Made by a program: the position numbers and the translations under genes | The notes under the pieces: model-generated | Database searches by the model: none | What the model was told of the DNA's origin: nothing | Seen by the model: the letters and a program-made list of their open reading frames with translations, nothing else | In this document: one piece after another, positions 47,399 to 58,721 of the stretch | How positions within the stretch are numbered: position 1 is the stretch's first letter | Layout: each line of letters starts with the position of its first letter | Origin: Coffea arabica | Lineage: Eukaryota > Streptophyta > Magnoliopsida > Gentianales > Rubiaceae | Length of the DNA: 64,000 nt | Assembly: GCF_036785885.1 (NCBI RefSeq) | Contig: NC_092330.1 | Coordinates: forward strand, 3,630,525-3,694,524 | Direction of reading: 5' to 3'

Positions 47399-48263
47399 GT
47401 TTTGCAAAATGCAACTATCAAGATTCGAACTCAAGACCTTTGTAATAAAAGACTAATGTAGTAACTATTGCACCATCACATCTTATTAGTTTTGTTTTGA
47501 TAACTTATTTATATAAAACAAAAACTCATATTTCTTTTTTTCATTTTTTTTACAAAATCTAATTATCTCATGGCTCTTTCTTTTTAATCTTCAACACACA
47601 CACACATACTCTCTCTCCTCTTTTTTTTGTCACTCTCTTTTTAATCAAACCACTTTATTTTTAATTTATTGATGTTTTCTTCCATCTTTTAATTTTATTT
47701 TTGTCCATTAAATTGAAAAAGGTTAAAAAACAATTATTTTTCTTTAACTCAAATTATTTAATGCCACAACCACTCACTTTTATCTCATTTTTTATTTCTT
47801 ATCAAGTTTGCATTTCTATTTTCGATTCTCTTGACTTCTTTCGAACTCCAAAATTCCTTTTTTAAATTACAATCTCTAAATCCCAAAACGTAAATTAAAA
47901 TTTTAGTTCACAAAATCTAAATTCTCATAGACATGAATTTTGTATAATTTTAAAATATTATGATATTTTTGGGTTAGATCTAAGATTTTTTTGGTAGATA
48001 TAATTGAAATTGAAATGAAATTTATTTGTTTTAACTTATAATTTAAAAATTTTATTTTTAAAAAATCAAGTTATTCAAAAATAATAAACATTTCATCATA
48101 TAATGTATTAAATTAGTCCATTATATGTCTTATTTTGTGCATAAATATTTATATAAATTATTTTTTTAAAATTCATTGAACCGAGGTTGAACCGGTCCGA
48201 TTGATTGAATCTCGACCCTTTCACGTCACCGGTTCAATTAACGGTCCGGTTTTTAAAACATTG
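47190..48263. mobile_element. non-autonomous hAT-like element, 1074 bp
   Basis: The ends CAGTGTTTTGAAAACCGGAC and (reverse-complemented) CAATGTTTTAAAAACCGGAC form terminal inverted repeats. The flanks are ctctcatg (47182-47189) and ctcccatg (48264-48271), an 8-bp duplication with one mismatch. The subterminal regions are rich in aaccggtt motifs. It contains a 35-bp poly-T run (47362-47396) and no coding domain. Confidence 0.75.
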
Positions 48264-48271
48264 CTCCCATG

Positions 48272-49114
48272 TTTCTTCTTGACATTGAAACGCGAGATTC
48301 AGGGATCCATAAGGCGTGGCTCGCGTTTCTGAGTCTTATTTCAACTTTTGAGAAGTTGTGTTTGGATCCTTGAATTGGATACACATGAAGCGCAATCTAT
48401 GTTTCTGACTGCCAAATTCTTGTTTCCAACTTTTCTTCACCTTTCGCTTCGATTTCATATTAGAATCATCTTCGAGTCAACTCCAATTTATTACTTTGAC
48501 TTCACATTGATTCGAATCAAACATCCACCAAAACCTACAAAAATTATATAATTTTGCAAGTTAAATTACTCAAATACAAGTTTTGACTAAAATTAACAAC
48601 TTAAAGAAACAATTACTTAAAGAAATCAATTTTTATTCTTTTATTCTACATAACATACCAAAAGTTAAATAATAAAACATATTACAAATATACAAAATAA
48701 TCACTTATCACCCTCGTCCTCTACCACCAAACCCCTCCTCCCCCCGTTCAAAATAACCACTCAGTGGACTGTAATGTTCCACGCTCTGCAGCATATGATT
48801 GCGAATAGATTACCATACTAGTTTGACCCAAGAAAAAAATAGCAACAAGTACAGCACTGACGAACAAGGAATTGCTCACACTTCTTTTTTTAGCCATTGA
48901 GAAAGAAATAGCCACAAGAAAAGATCAGGTACATCTGCTAAAAAAAAAGAAAAAAGGAAAGTTCAGGTACATATATTTATAACCACATGTTGTCCTTAAG
49001 ATATTCGTCATGTTTGACCTGATTATCTTTTTTTTTTCTTTTTGAGTGATTTGACCGTATTATCTTCATTTGCGAGCTTTTGGTAATGTCTGTGGTTGAA
49101 TTAAAAAAGAAGAC
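48272..49114. other. intergenic, no gene seen
   Basis: AT-rich sequence that appears to continue the repeat-like DNA interrupted by the preceding hAT-like element. No domain or RNA gene recognised. Confidence 0.5.
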
Positions 49115-49603
49115 TGATGCGACTGCCAAAAACCAGACCCGAGCTGAGCTGTAGTGAGCCGAGCTGATCAGGCGCAATCGACCTGAGAGAGGAAGCCGAG
49201 CTAACGTAAACTACAAAGAAAGATCAAGTGCGGGACTGGTGTCCCCGGAATATCTCCGACGATCAAGTCAGTAAGCTTGTACTCGGAGCAATAGTCTAGA
49301 ATACTTGTGTATGCGTACCTTGTATTGTCCTTACGCTTGCTATATATAGAGCAAAATGGATTGCAGTTTCCTTGTTGGAGTCAGTGTCCCCTTAGGGTTC
49401 GGAGTCTTCTTAGGGTTTCGTGCGGCGGCTCCTACAAGTTCGGAGGCGGCGGCCCATAGGCCCATCTCAAGGAGCAACAGGTAAGGCCGAGCTGGCATCC
49501 GCATGCCGAGCTGGCGCCCACGAGTTGTGAGGTCTCCACCATCGACCTGACGCGTACAACCTGCCGAGCTGACACGTGCCACGTGCAGATTTGCCCCACT
49601 ACA
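49115..49603 (-). repeat. Gypsy 3' LTR
   Basis: On the minus strand it runs from TGTAGTGGGG to GTCGCATCA. A TATATATAG box lies near 49340-49349, the likely LTR promoter. Confidence 0.95.
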
Positions 49604-49618
49604 CTAGCCCCCTTGAGT
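49604..49618 (-). other. Gypsy polypurine tract
   Basis: On the minus strand, CAAGGGGGCTAG directly precedes the 3' LTR. Confidence 0.75.
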
Positions 49619-49872
49619 CTAGAGTCACTGATGAGTCATGTGGGTCTGGACCAAATTTCGAAGCGTCACGTCGGATTCGTGCGGGACCCACGATCCCACG
49701 ATCACGTACCTCCTCCGAAAAACTGCCACGTCCGTCGTCGCAACCGTCACTTTAAGGGTCACATCCTTCATGATGGCGGTTGGTCAGCTCAAGCGTCTTC
49801 CAAGGTAACCGCCCCCTTGCAATAAATTCAAATTCCTTCTTCGGGACTCTTCGGCTTCCCGCCCAGGGAGCC

Positions 49873-49880
49873 TATAAATA
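49873..49880 (+). promoter_or_regulatory. TATA box of the antisense ORF
   Basis: TATAAATA lies 166 bp before the ATG, outside the LTR, followed by a pyrimidine-rich leader and no intervening ATG that I could find. It is a good candidate for an independent promoter. Confidence 0.65.
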
Positions 49881-50045
49881 GACCCCACCAAACGTCACTT
49901 TCAAGCCTTCCTTCTCATTTTCTCTTCTCCTCCAGTCTTCTTCAGCTCGCCCCGCATTCGGTGAGGTCGTCCGAGAGTAGGGTAACCTTCTAAGCACACC
50001 TCAGCTCCTCTCCTTTATCCACCAGTAAGTCCTCTTTTTCCTTTT

Positions 50046-52228
50046 ATGTCGTCTTCCTCCACACACTCAGACCTTACCAGCTCAGCACCTAGACGTAGGA
50101 TTACCCGACCTGTACTTATAGAAATACCCTCCTCCAGTCCTTCTTCTTCCAGCTCGTCTGAGTCTGAATACCTTTCTCTCCCAGCCCCACCTCTCGCTAT
50201 GGCCATGGACCAACCTGGCCCATCTGCTCAGCCCGGGGCTGGAGCTGCTGTCCCAGGGATTCCTCTGGAGGCAGTTCCAACTCGCTCTAGGGTAGGACCC
50301 CCTAGGGGGCCAGACATCGACTTTGGAGAAGTCGAAATTATTCCCCCCCTTCTCGACCAGGGGGACGTAGACGAGCTGGTGGGGAGGTATGACATCCTTC
50401 CCCAGTTCGAGGCTAGGGCAGCCCAGCCAGGGGAGTACGCTTGCCGACCTCCCCCTGGGTTTGTGGCTATCTACAGGGATCAGCTCGTGGCTGGTTTTCG
50501 CCTTCCCATTCCCCAATTTCTTTATGACATCCTAACCTTCTGGGGCATTCGAATCACCCAGGTCGTTCCCAACGCCATTCGGTCCATCCTCGGCTTCTTT
50601 ATTTTGTGCCGAGCTCTTGAAATCCCTTATTCTCTGGACCTATTCAGGTCTTTCTTTCAGATGAAGGTGAGCGGCCCAATTCATGGTTGGTTCTACTTCG
50701 CTCGCAGGAGCGGAGGGGAACTCCCTACCCGCGAGCTGTTCACCCATATGCCTTCTTCCATCAAGGGCTGGAAAGCCCAGTTCTTTTTTGTGAAGAATAC
50801 CGGGTTTCCTCCCCTAACTTGGAGGGAGGATACCCAGGTAACCGATCCAACCCCTTCTCCTCTGCCCGAGGCCGAGCTAGACCGCTTGGTCAGCTCGGAA
50901 GCTCAACTGAAGGTGAAGGAATTTAACAATGCCCAGCTCTGGTCGGCGGGGCTAATCCGAGCTGAGGTGAACGACCCTGCCCCTGATCTCCGACCTATCA
51001 CCCCCGAGGAGCTGATAGCTTGTAATTTTTCGACCTCCTTCTTTCCATGAGTCCACATCGTCCTAACTGACTAAGTGTTTCTGTCCTGCAGTGAAGAGGT
51101 TTTCCCAGCTGCTGAACATTGGCGGAACTGGTAGTGCGAGCACGCCAACTCCTGCGCCTTCCACTGCGCCGAGCAGCACGGTGCCTCTACCTCCACCTGT
51201 GTCCACCCCCAAAATTGTCGCTCAGTCTTCACTAGGGGAGGGATCAAAGAAGAAAAGAAAGAAGTCAACGGCCAAGAAGGCCAGGACAGAGGCGGCTTCC
51301 CCCCAGTCCCAGGAGGAGCCCTCTACTGCCATTGCCTCTCATTACGGGGTGAGCTCCGCCGAGCAGCAGGCCTCGTCACAATCTCCCCCCGCTATGTGGC
51401 GCATGAGGAATGTGATTCCCATGAAGCCCCCTACCGAACTGGGCTCACACCCACACCCCCTCCATTTCTGCCCGAAGTGGAGGTTGTCGGTGAATGACCG
51501 AGCTCAGTTCCCTGAAGTGGCGAAGGAGCTCGTCAAGGGAGCGGTACTCCCCCGCGATCACCACTTTATCCAACTTGTCACCAATGCTGAGCTGCTAGAG
51601 CACTTCTACCTCAGCACTTTCTTTGGCATCCTTTCGAGTCCTGCTGCCTACTTATCCTGTAACTAATATGCAGCTCAATGTTGCGGGGGCCGAGCTGGCT
51701 CAGCGGTATGAGAACATGGGGGTCAACCTGTCCCAGGTTGACGCTGCCAAAGAGAAGTTGTCGAGCCAGCTCGAGGCTGCAGAGACCGAGCTGGAGACCC
51801 TGAAGAAGCAACTTGCAGATGCCAACTCCTCATGCGAACTGGAAAAGAAGAAAGCGGCCGAACTGGCTGCGACTCTGGAGGCAGAGCAGAAAAAATCTGC
51901 CGAGCTGGTGGAGGCGGCAAGGGAAGAAGGACGCCAGCTAGGCGTCAAAGAGTTCAAGAAGTCTGAGGGCTTCATGAACGACCTGACCCTCTTAAACGGC
52001 CCTGTCCTGCAACTCGGCTACACGAAAGCCTTGGTGGATGTAGAGTCCCTGAAGTTGCCGGGCTTTGACCTGAGCAAATGGCCTGACTTCAACCCCCAAT
52101 CCACCAACCAAATTGACAGGCTTGTCACGGGCTATTCCAATGGCCGCGACCTGGCTGCCTTGATTGCCGACCCGACTCTTCCCGCACTCTCCCCAGAGCC
52201 AGAGCAAGAGCAACAAGGGGAGAACTAA
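50046..52228 (+). CDS. antisense ORF of the Tat element, plant 'putative gypsy type transposon' protein
   Basis: The gene runs against gag-pol, between integrase and the 3' LTR. Exon 1 is 50046-51021 and exon 2 starts at 51092. The GTAATT...CCTGCAG intron of 70 bp joins IA and KRFSQLLN in frame. Exon 2 runs to about 51624, and after an uncertain second junction the frame resumes near 51674 and stops at 52228. The N-terminus is Ser/Pro-rich; residues about 150-215 (GFRLPIPQFLYDILTFWGIR, NAIRSILGFFILCRALEI) match the Transposase_28 (PF04195) type. The C-terminus has a coiled coil (about 51690-51960) and an acidic tail. Its function is unknown. Antisense extra ORFs of this kind are a known feature of Tat elements. 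The second splice site is the main uncertainty. Confidence 0.75.
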
Positions 52229-52480
52229 GCAGATAGGGCTTAGACTAGCCTTGTAGGATGTTAGGCTAGAGTAGGGTCCGAGTTGGCCAGCTCGATTTTG
52301 TATGGCCCCCCACCTGTACATGCTTTCTGGTTTTGAATATATGTGGCCTTTTTCTTTCCCAACACTTGTAAAATTTTTCTTTTATTTCAAAGCTTTGAAT
52401 ACATTCATAATTCCAAATGCCGAACTACTAAAGTAAAAGCAGACCTGTCCAGCCGACCATTTTCAGCTCGGGCAGGATAC

Positions 52481-55400
52481 TTAGAGAAAAAGCCTTAAAT
52501 TTGAGTTGTGCCACGTGCGTGGGACTTCGCTTCCATCCAGACGAGTTAGTTTGCAGTAACCTGCTCGGTCAGCTTCCTTTACCACGTAGGGGCCTTCCCA
52601 ATTTGGGTCTAACTTGCCTGTGCCCACAGCTCGGCTCACGGAGTTTTTGCGCAACACCAGGTCCCCCGTCTTGAAGGAGAGTTGCCTCACCCTGGTGTTG
52701 TAGTAAAGTGCGACCTGGCTCTTATACTTAGCCATTCTTATAGCCGCTTCTTCCCTTTTGTGCTCGAGTAGATCTAGGTCGAGTCGCATTTCCTCGTTGT
52801 TGCCCTGGGCCACGAAGTGTTGCACCCTGGCTGATGGTATCCCGATTTCCGCAGGGATCACTGCCTCCACCCCATATGCCAGAGCAAACGGAGTTTCCTG
52901 GGTAGCTGTTCGAGGAGTAGTTCGGTAAGCCCATAGTATAGTGGGCAGCTCGTCCAGCCAACCCGTCCGAGCAGATTCTATCCTTGTCTTCAAATCGTGC
53001 AGGATGGTTCTGTTAACATTCTCGACCAGTCCATTGGCCTGGGGGTGCCCTACTGAGGTGAAGTGTTGCTGAATGCCGAGCTCAGTGCACCACTCTTGAA
53101 GCGAGTGATCGGCGAACTGTCGGCCATTATCCGAGACGAGGGCCCTAGGTATGCCAAATCGGCAGACTATGCCTTTCCATAGGAACTTCTGAATTGACCT
53201 ACTGCTGATTGTGCCGAGTGGCTCGGCCTCCACCCATTTGGTGAAGTAATCAATGGCTACCACTAAGTACTCGTAGCCCCCTAGAGCTCGTGGGAATGGT
53301 CCCAACAGGTCAATTCCCCATTGAAAGAACGGCCATGGGCTACTGAGAGGGATCATCTCCTGAGTGGGAGTGTGATGAACTGGAGCGTGTAGCTGGCAAG
53401 ACTTACACCGAGCTACCAGCTCGGTTGAGTCTCTGAAGATGGTGGGCCAATAGTATCCGGCCAGCATTCCCTTCTTGGCCAATACCCTGGAGCCAACGTG
53501 ATTGCCACAGATTCCCTCATGCAACTTGCGCAAGACATAGCTCCCTTCCTCAGGTGTCATACACCTCAGCCAGGGCTGAAAGTAGGATTTCCTATATAGG
53601 ACTCCCTGCACGAGCGTGTACCTCTGCGACTTAAGGAGGATTTTACGGGCCTCTATCCTGCTCGGGGGGAGTTCCCCCTGCGCCAAGTATCGAACAATGG
53701 GGTCCATCCAGGAGCTCACCACCTGGATGACCGCAGCACTGACCTGGTCATATGCACGACTCCTGACGACCTCCACAACTATCTCCCGACCTAGGGTGCC
53801 AACCGAGGTGGAGGCCAGTTTGGACAGGGCATCAGCTCTCTTGTTCTGACTTCGCGGGATCTGCTCTAGCGCGAACTGCTCGAACAGGCCCTTCAGCTCA
53901 TGTGTCTTGGCCACGTATTTCCTCAGCGTCCCCTCTTTGACCTCGTAGCTTCCCCATACCTGGTTAACTATCAGCTGCGAGTCGCTATAGACTTTCAACG
54001 ATCTGGCCCCTAGCTTCCGAGCCATCTCCATTCCTGCAATTAGAGCCTCTTACTCAGATTCATTATTAGAGGCTCTGAAATCAAACCTTAACGCGTAAGG
54101 CAGCTCCTCTCTCGTAGGGCTGATTAGGAGAAGTCCTGCTCCGCATCCTTCTTTGCTTGACGCACCGTCCACATACAGCGTCCACGTGGGCTCTGTTTGC
54201 TCCACTGTTTCCCTAGCCTTCCCGTCTCGGGCTGCTGTCCTGGCCCGTTCGGCCTTGGCAGTCTCTTCGGGATATGCGACCTCAGCTGCGTCTCTGACCT
54301 GTTGGACCTCCACTGCGTCTATGGCCTGCTTGGCCTCTGCAGCCTCTCGGGCCGGTCCGGTCTCCCCAGCTTCTCTGGTCGATCCGCCCTCCGCTACCTG
54401 ACTGGCCTGGGCGACCTCAGCAGTGTCTTTGGTCCGTGGGACCTCGGCTGCCTCTCTGACCTGCACGGCCTTGGTAGTCTCCGGGATCTGTGTGGCTCTG
54501 GCGGCGCACGCGTCCTTAACTCCCCTATCCGGTCTGGCCTGGTCTGTCTCCCCTCCAGTCGACCCAAAAGAGATGCCATCTGCTATGAAATCTGCCAGTG
54601 CTTGAGCTTTGATGGCCGTCTGGGGCTGGTATCCCAGATCGTATTCTGACAATTCCACAGCCCACTTCACCAACCGACCGGATGACTCAAGCTTGGAAAG
54701 GATCTGCTTCAGAGGCTGGCTCGTTATGACCAGCACGGGGTGGGCTTGAAAGTATGTCCGGAGCTTCCGAGCTGCGTGTACTAACGCTAAGATGTATCGT
54801 TCTATTGCCGAATATCCTGCCTCGGCCCCCTGCAGGGCGCGGCTAACATAGTATACGGGCTTCTGCACTTTGTCAACTTCTCGTACTAGTACTGCACTGA
54901 TGGCCCCTTCTTCCGTGGCTAGATATAGGAACAAAGTCTCTCCCAGCACAGGAGAGGTCAAGGATGGCAGCCGAGTGAGATGTGCCTTCAGCTCATCGAA
55001 TGCCCTCTGGCAATCCGAGTTCCATTCGAACTGCCGACCCCCTTTCAAAGCCTTGAAGAAAGGTGACCCCCGAACGGCCGATTTGGATAGGAACCTATTC
55101 AGGGCTGCCATCCTCCCTGTCAGGCGCTGCACCTCCTTGATACTCCGAGGTGGGGCCATGTCCATGATTGCCTTGATTTTATCTGGGTTGGCTCTCACTC
55201 CTTCCTTTGAAATCATGTAGCCCAGAAATTTTCCTGACCTAACCCCAAAGGTGCACTTCTTGGGGTTTAGCCGCATTCGCGAGCTCCGAAGAATATCAAG
55301 GATTTCCCTCAAATCATCAATGAACTGCTCCTGAGCTCGGCTTTTGACCAGCATGTCGTCCATATAAACCTCCATGTTGCGACCGATCTGGTTTTTGAAC

Positions 55401-56800
55401 AGTTTGTTCACCAGCCTCTGGTAGGTCGCACCCGCGTTTTTCAGGCCGAAGGGCATAGTGACATAGCAATATGTGCCGTCCTCGGTGATGAACGAGGTCT
55501 TCTCCTGATCCTCCTCGTCCATGGCTATCTGATGGTACCCCTTGAAGGCGTCCAAGAAACAGAAGACCTCATAGCCCGCTGTTGAGTCCACGAGCTGGTC
55601 AATCCGTGGAAGTGGGTAACAGTCCTTCGAGCAGGCCTTATTCAAGTCGGTGAATTCCACACACATCCTCCAAGCTTTCTCCTCCTTCTTGACCAGCACC
55701 GGATTGGCCAGCCAAGTCGGGTAGTAGACTTCCTTAACGATTTTCGCCTCCAGCAGCTTGCTCACCTCGCCTTTGACGACCTCCTGTCTTTCTGGAGCAA
55801 AATTTCTTTTCTTCTGTTTTACTGGTCGGACGTCGGGGTCTACATGCAGTCTGTGAACGGCCAGCTCGGTCGGGACCCCTGGCATATCGTCCACACTCCA
55901 GGCGAATATCTCTGCATACTCTTCTAAGAGGGATTGCAGGGAGTTCCGAGTTGACTCGCTCAGGCAGGTGCCAATCTTAACCGTGCGTTCAGGTCGGCCA
56001 AGGCGGACAGGCAGCTCGATCAACCCTTCATCCGTCTCCAGCCTTTCCCCCTTCTCCAGGGGCTCCCAAGGCTCTAAACAAGTAGTTTGTGCTATCAGCT
56101 TCTCCTTGCCCTTGAGGGTGGCAATGTAGCACGCCCTGGCTACTTCCGGGTCTCCGAGAACCTCCGCCACCCCAGCCGGAGTGGGGAACTTCATACTGAG
56201 GTGTAGAGTGGAACACACAGCTCGGAGGGCATTCAGGGTAGGCCGTCCAAGTATCATGTTGTATGAAGAGGGCTCATTCACCACCGCAAAGTTCACCGGA
56301 ACAGTCCGGCACCTCGGTGAAACTCCCACTGTGACCATGAGGGTTACCATTCCTTCTGGCCTCACGGGAGGACCCGCAAACCCGATTAACGGAGTTCGCA
56401 CCGGGATGAGCTGCCTGTCTTCCAGCTGCAGCTCCTTGAAGGTCTTGTAATACTGCACATCTATGGCACTTCCATTGTCTATGTATACCTTTTTCACCTT
56501 GTAGTTACAGGTGACGACCTCTATCACGATGGCCTCGTGGTTATTAGAAGCCAGAGGTACTGCATCCTCAGGTCCATAGATAATTTCCTCATATACCTTC
56601 AATCGCTTCGCCGAGCTCTCCCGCGTGGGAGGGGGGCGGTTGTGCCGCCGAGCTGTATGACTATCCCCGCCGGCAGGTCCCCCGGCAATGGTGTTAATCA
56701 CCCCCGCCAGATTCTGTGTTTCCTGCTCGAGAGTTCGGCCTCGATGCCCCTGAGGTCGGTTCTGGGGGTAGGTCGGTCGTTCCGACCTAGTCCTTCCCCG
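52481..56800 (-). pseudogene. Gypsy pol (protease, RT, RNase H, archaeal-type RNase H, integrase)
   Basis: It is continuous with gag in frame. Numbered from the ATG at 56701: aspartic protease with DNG at 75-77; reverse transcriptase about 300-500 with YMDD at 446-449; a first RNase H about 590-670; a low-complexity linker 711-838; and a second RNase H starting WTLYVDGASS at 839. A TAA (54052-54050) replaces the usual tyrosine in NNESExEALIAG. The frame then continues unchanged through KVYSDSQLIVNQ to integrase, with its HHCC finger (GNHVGSRVLAKKG...CKSCQLH) and DDE residues (GIDLLG, SDNG, GLVENVN), ending at 52481. Apart from that one stop I see no damage. Confidence 0.9.
54188..54571 (-). 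repeat. degenerate repeat linker between the two RNase H domains
   Basis: About 128 codons of Ala/Glu/Arg/Thr-rich sequence with recurring REAAE, VRDAAEV and TAEVAQ units join the first RNase H to the second. It looks like an expanded short coding repeat with a charged, helical character. Confidence 0.6.
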
Positions 56801-58186
56801 TTAGGGATCAGCTCGTTCATCTCGTACGAACTGCCCCAGGTGACCTCGTTTGATCAGTTTTTCAATGTCCTTCTTAAGGTGACGACAGTCCTCCGTGTCA
56901 TGCCCTACGTATCGGTGATATGCACAGTATAGCCCCTGGTCTCGTCTACTTTTGTCCCCGCCCAGGGGTCGGGGAGGTCGGGACAGCCCCTCCTGCTCCA
57001 TCACCGCGAGGACCCGAGCGCGGGGCGCAGTGAGTGTAGTCCAGGGTTTGTCACCCCCCATGGGCCGGTTCGTGGGTGGTCGGTCGTAGGCACTCTTCCT
57101 GCCCAACCCAGATCGCGCATCCACCTGGTCCGTGCCCCTCCTGCGCTTGTCGTCTCTCAGTCTTTCCTGCGCACTCTTCAAGCGATTGGCCTCCTCCGCA
57201 TTGGCTTTCTCGTGCGTGCGGTCTAGCATCTCCCGAACTGACTTGGGTGGTCTCTCCACCAGCTCGGTGTAGAGCTTCTGTTTGCGCAGCCCGTTGATGA
57301 AGGCTGCCATGACCACCTTGTCATCGCGATCCCTGACCTGAAGGGACTCGTTATTGAAACGCACCATATACTCGCGTAAGGATTCCTCAGGCCTTTGCTG
57401 AATGGTCATTAGGTGCGCCGTGCTCTTGGAGAAGGCTCGTGATGAGACAAACTGGGCTGCAAACAGCCGAGCTAGCTGAGCAAAGGACCTAATGGACCTG
57501 GGGGGAAGCCCCTGGAACCACTGACGTGCCTTCCCCTCCAGAAACATGGGAAAAGTCTTGCACCTGACCGCATCTGCGGCAGTTTGCAGACGCATTTGGG
57601 TCAGGAATGCAAACAAATGATCCTCCGGATCCGTGGTCGCATCGTAAGGCTTCATGTTAGGTATCTTGAACTTCGCGGGCAACGGATAGTTTTCTATATC
57701 AGGCACGAAAGGGGACGCGATGTACCTGTCCGCCTCGGCATCCAAGAGCAGGTCCAGCTCGTCCTGCACCTGGAGCTGCTCTTTCCGAGGTGAGGGCTCA
57801 TCCTTAGAATACCTCCGGACAGGCTCCGGGTGTTCAGTTCGGGAGTGCTTGTGAGGGGGCTCCCCCACGTCGATGTGCTCACTTGAGGGCTCCCGGCGCA
57901 CGCGTTTGAGCTGGGGGTTGCGGCTCCCAGTCCTGGACTCGGTTGGACCCTCCGAGTTCTTCGGCTCCTGGCCCAGATGCCCTCCTGTCTGCCCCCTGAG
58001 GTAATTCACAATGGCCTCGAAAGTGGGCAGGTTTCCTACTACCGCCTGAACCAGTTGCTCCGGCGGGATCCGCGAGAGTCCCGTCCCCTCGCCTCCAGGG
58101 GTCGGACTCCGGGCAGACTGTTGGGGGCCGCTTCCTCCGTTCCCCTTGGATCCATCGGCATTCCTCTGAGACCTCGTTCTTGGCAT
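56801..58186 (-). CDS. Gypsy gag
   Basis: The ATG at 58186 (MPRTRSQRN) begins a 461-residue capsid/nucleocapsid protein; the longer frame upstream has no ATG. Residues about 1-150 are polar and disordered. The retrotransposon gag core follows (MKPYDATTDPEDHLFAFLTQ, then WFQGLPPRSIRSFAQLARLF). The C-terminal part is basic and ends in a zinc-knuckle-like CAYHRYVGHDTEDC. The TAA at 56803-56801 is followed by pol in the same frame. Confidence 0.9.
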   Translation of the reverse strand: MPRTRSQRNADGSKGNGGSGPQQSARSPTPGGEGTGLSRIPPEQLVQAVVGNLPTFEAIVNYLRGQTGGHLGQEPKNSEGPTESRTGSRNPQLKRVRREPSSEHIDVGEPPHKHSRTEHPEPVRRYSKDEPSPRKEQLQVQDELDLLLDAEADRYIASPFVPDIENYPLPAKFKIPNMKPYDATTDPEDHLFAFLTQMRLQTAADAVRCKTFPMFLEGKARQWFQGLPPRSIRSFAQLARLFAAQFVSSRAFSKSTAHLMTIQQRPEESLREYMVRFNNESLQVRDRDDKVVMAAFINGLRKQKLYTELVERPPKSVREMLDRTHEKANAEEANRLKSAQERLRDDKRRRGTDQVDARSGLGRKSAYDRPPTNRPMGGDKPWTTLTAPRARVLAVMEQEGLSRPPRPLGGDKSRRDQGLYCAYHRYVGHDTEDCRHLKKDIEKLIKRGHLGQFVRDERADP

Positions 58187-58211
58187 GATTCGCAAGAGAA
58201 GTTACGTGTTT

Positions 58212-58228
58212 TCCACAGACGGCGCCAA
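58212..58228 (-). other. Gypsy primer-binding site
   Basis: TTGGCGCCGTCTGTGG follows the 5' LTR after one base. This sequence is found at the same place in many plant Tat-type elements. Confidence 0.8.
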
Positions 58229-58229
58229 T

Positions 58230-58716
58230 TGATGCGACTGCCAAAAATCAGACCCGAGCTGAGCTGTAGTGAGCCGAGCTGATCAGGCGCAATCGACCTG
58301 AGAGAGGAAGCCGAGCTAACGTACCTACAAAGAAAGATCAAGTGCGGGACTGGTGTCCCCGGAATATCTCCGACGATCAAGTCAGTAAGCTTGTACTCGG
58401 AGCAATAGTCTAGAATACTTGTGTATGCGTACCTTGTATTGTCCTTACGCTTGCTATATATAGAGCAGAATGGATTGCAGTTTCCTTGTTGGAGTCAGTG
58501 TCCCCTTAGGGTTCGGAGTCTTCTTAGGGTTTCGTGCGGCGGCTCCTACAAGTTCGGAGGCCCGGCCCATAGGCCCATCTCAAGGAGCAACAGGTAAGGC
58601 CGAGCTGGCATCCGCATGCCGAGCTGGCGCCCACGAGTTGTGAGGTCTCCACCATCGACCTGACGCGTATAACCTGCCGAGCTGACACGTGTCACGTGCA
58701 GATTTGCCCCACTACA
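58230..58716 (-). repeat. Gypsy 5' LTR
   Basis: It has the same ends as the 3' LTR. Only about six to eight small differences are seen. Confidence 0.95.
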
Positions 58717-58721
58717 AAGAC

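Larger units (their letters stand above)
49115..58716 (-). mobile_element. Ty3/Gypsy LTR retrotransposon, Tat type
   Basis: LTRs of 489 and 487 bp (about 98-99% alike by eye) with a perfect 5-bp duplication AAGAC (49110-49114 and 58717-58721). Gag and pol are on the minus strand. The presence of a second RNase H before integrase is the hallmark of the Tat clade. The LTR similarity marks a young insertion. An antisense gene occupies the 3' part between integrase and the 3' LTR. Confidence 0.95.

Noticed and set aside
47400..47480. tRNA-like B-box (gattcgaactcaagacc) near a homopolymer
   Set aside because: There is no A box or cloverleaf, and it lies inside the hAT-like element. I do not call a tRNA or SINE.
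50082..50516. minus-strand frame opposite the antisense gene
   Set aside because: It is a GC-rich shadow of the plus-strand frame, which has a recognisable domain, TATA box and intron.
54153..54649. plus-strand frames opposite the Gypsy pol linker
   Set aside because: They are shadows of the repetitive linker in the pol frame, with no start context or domain.
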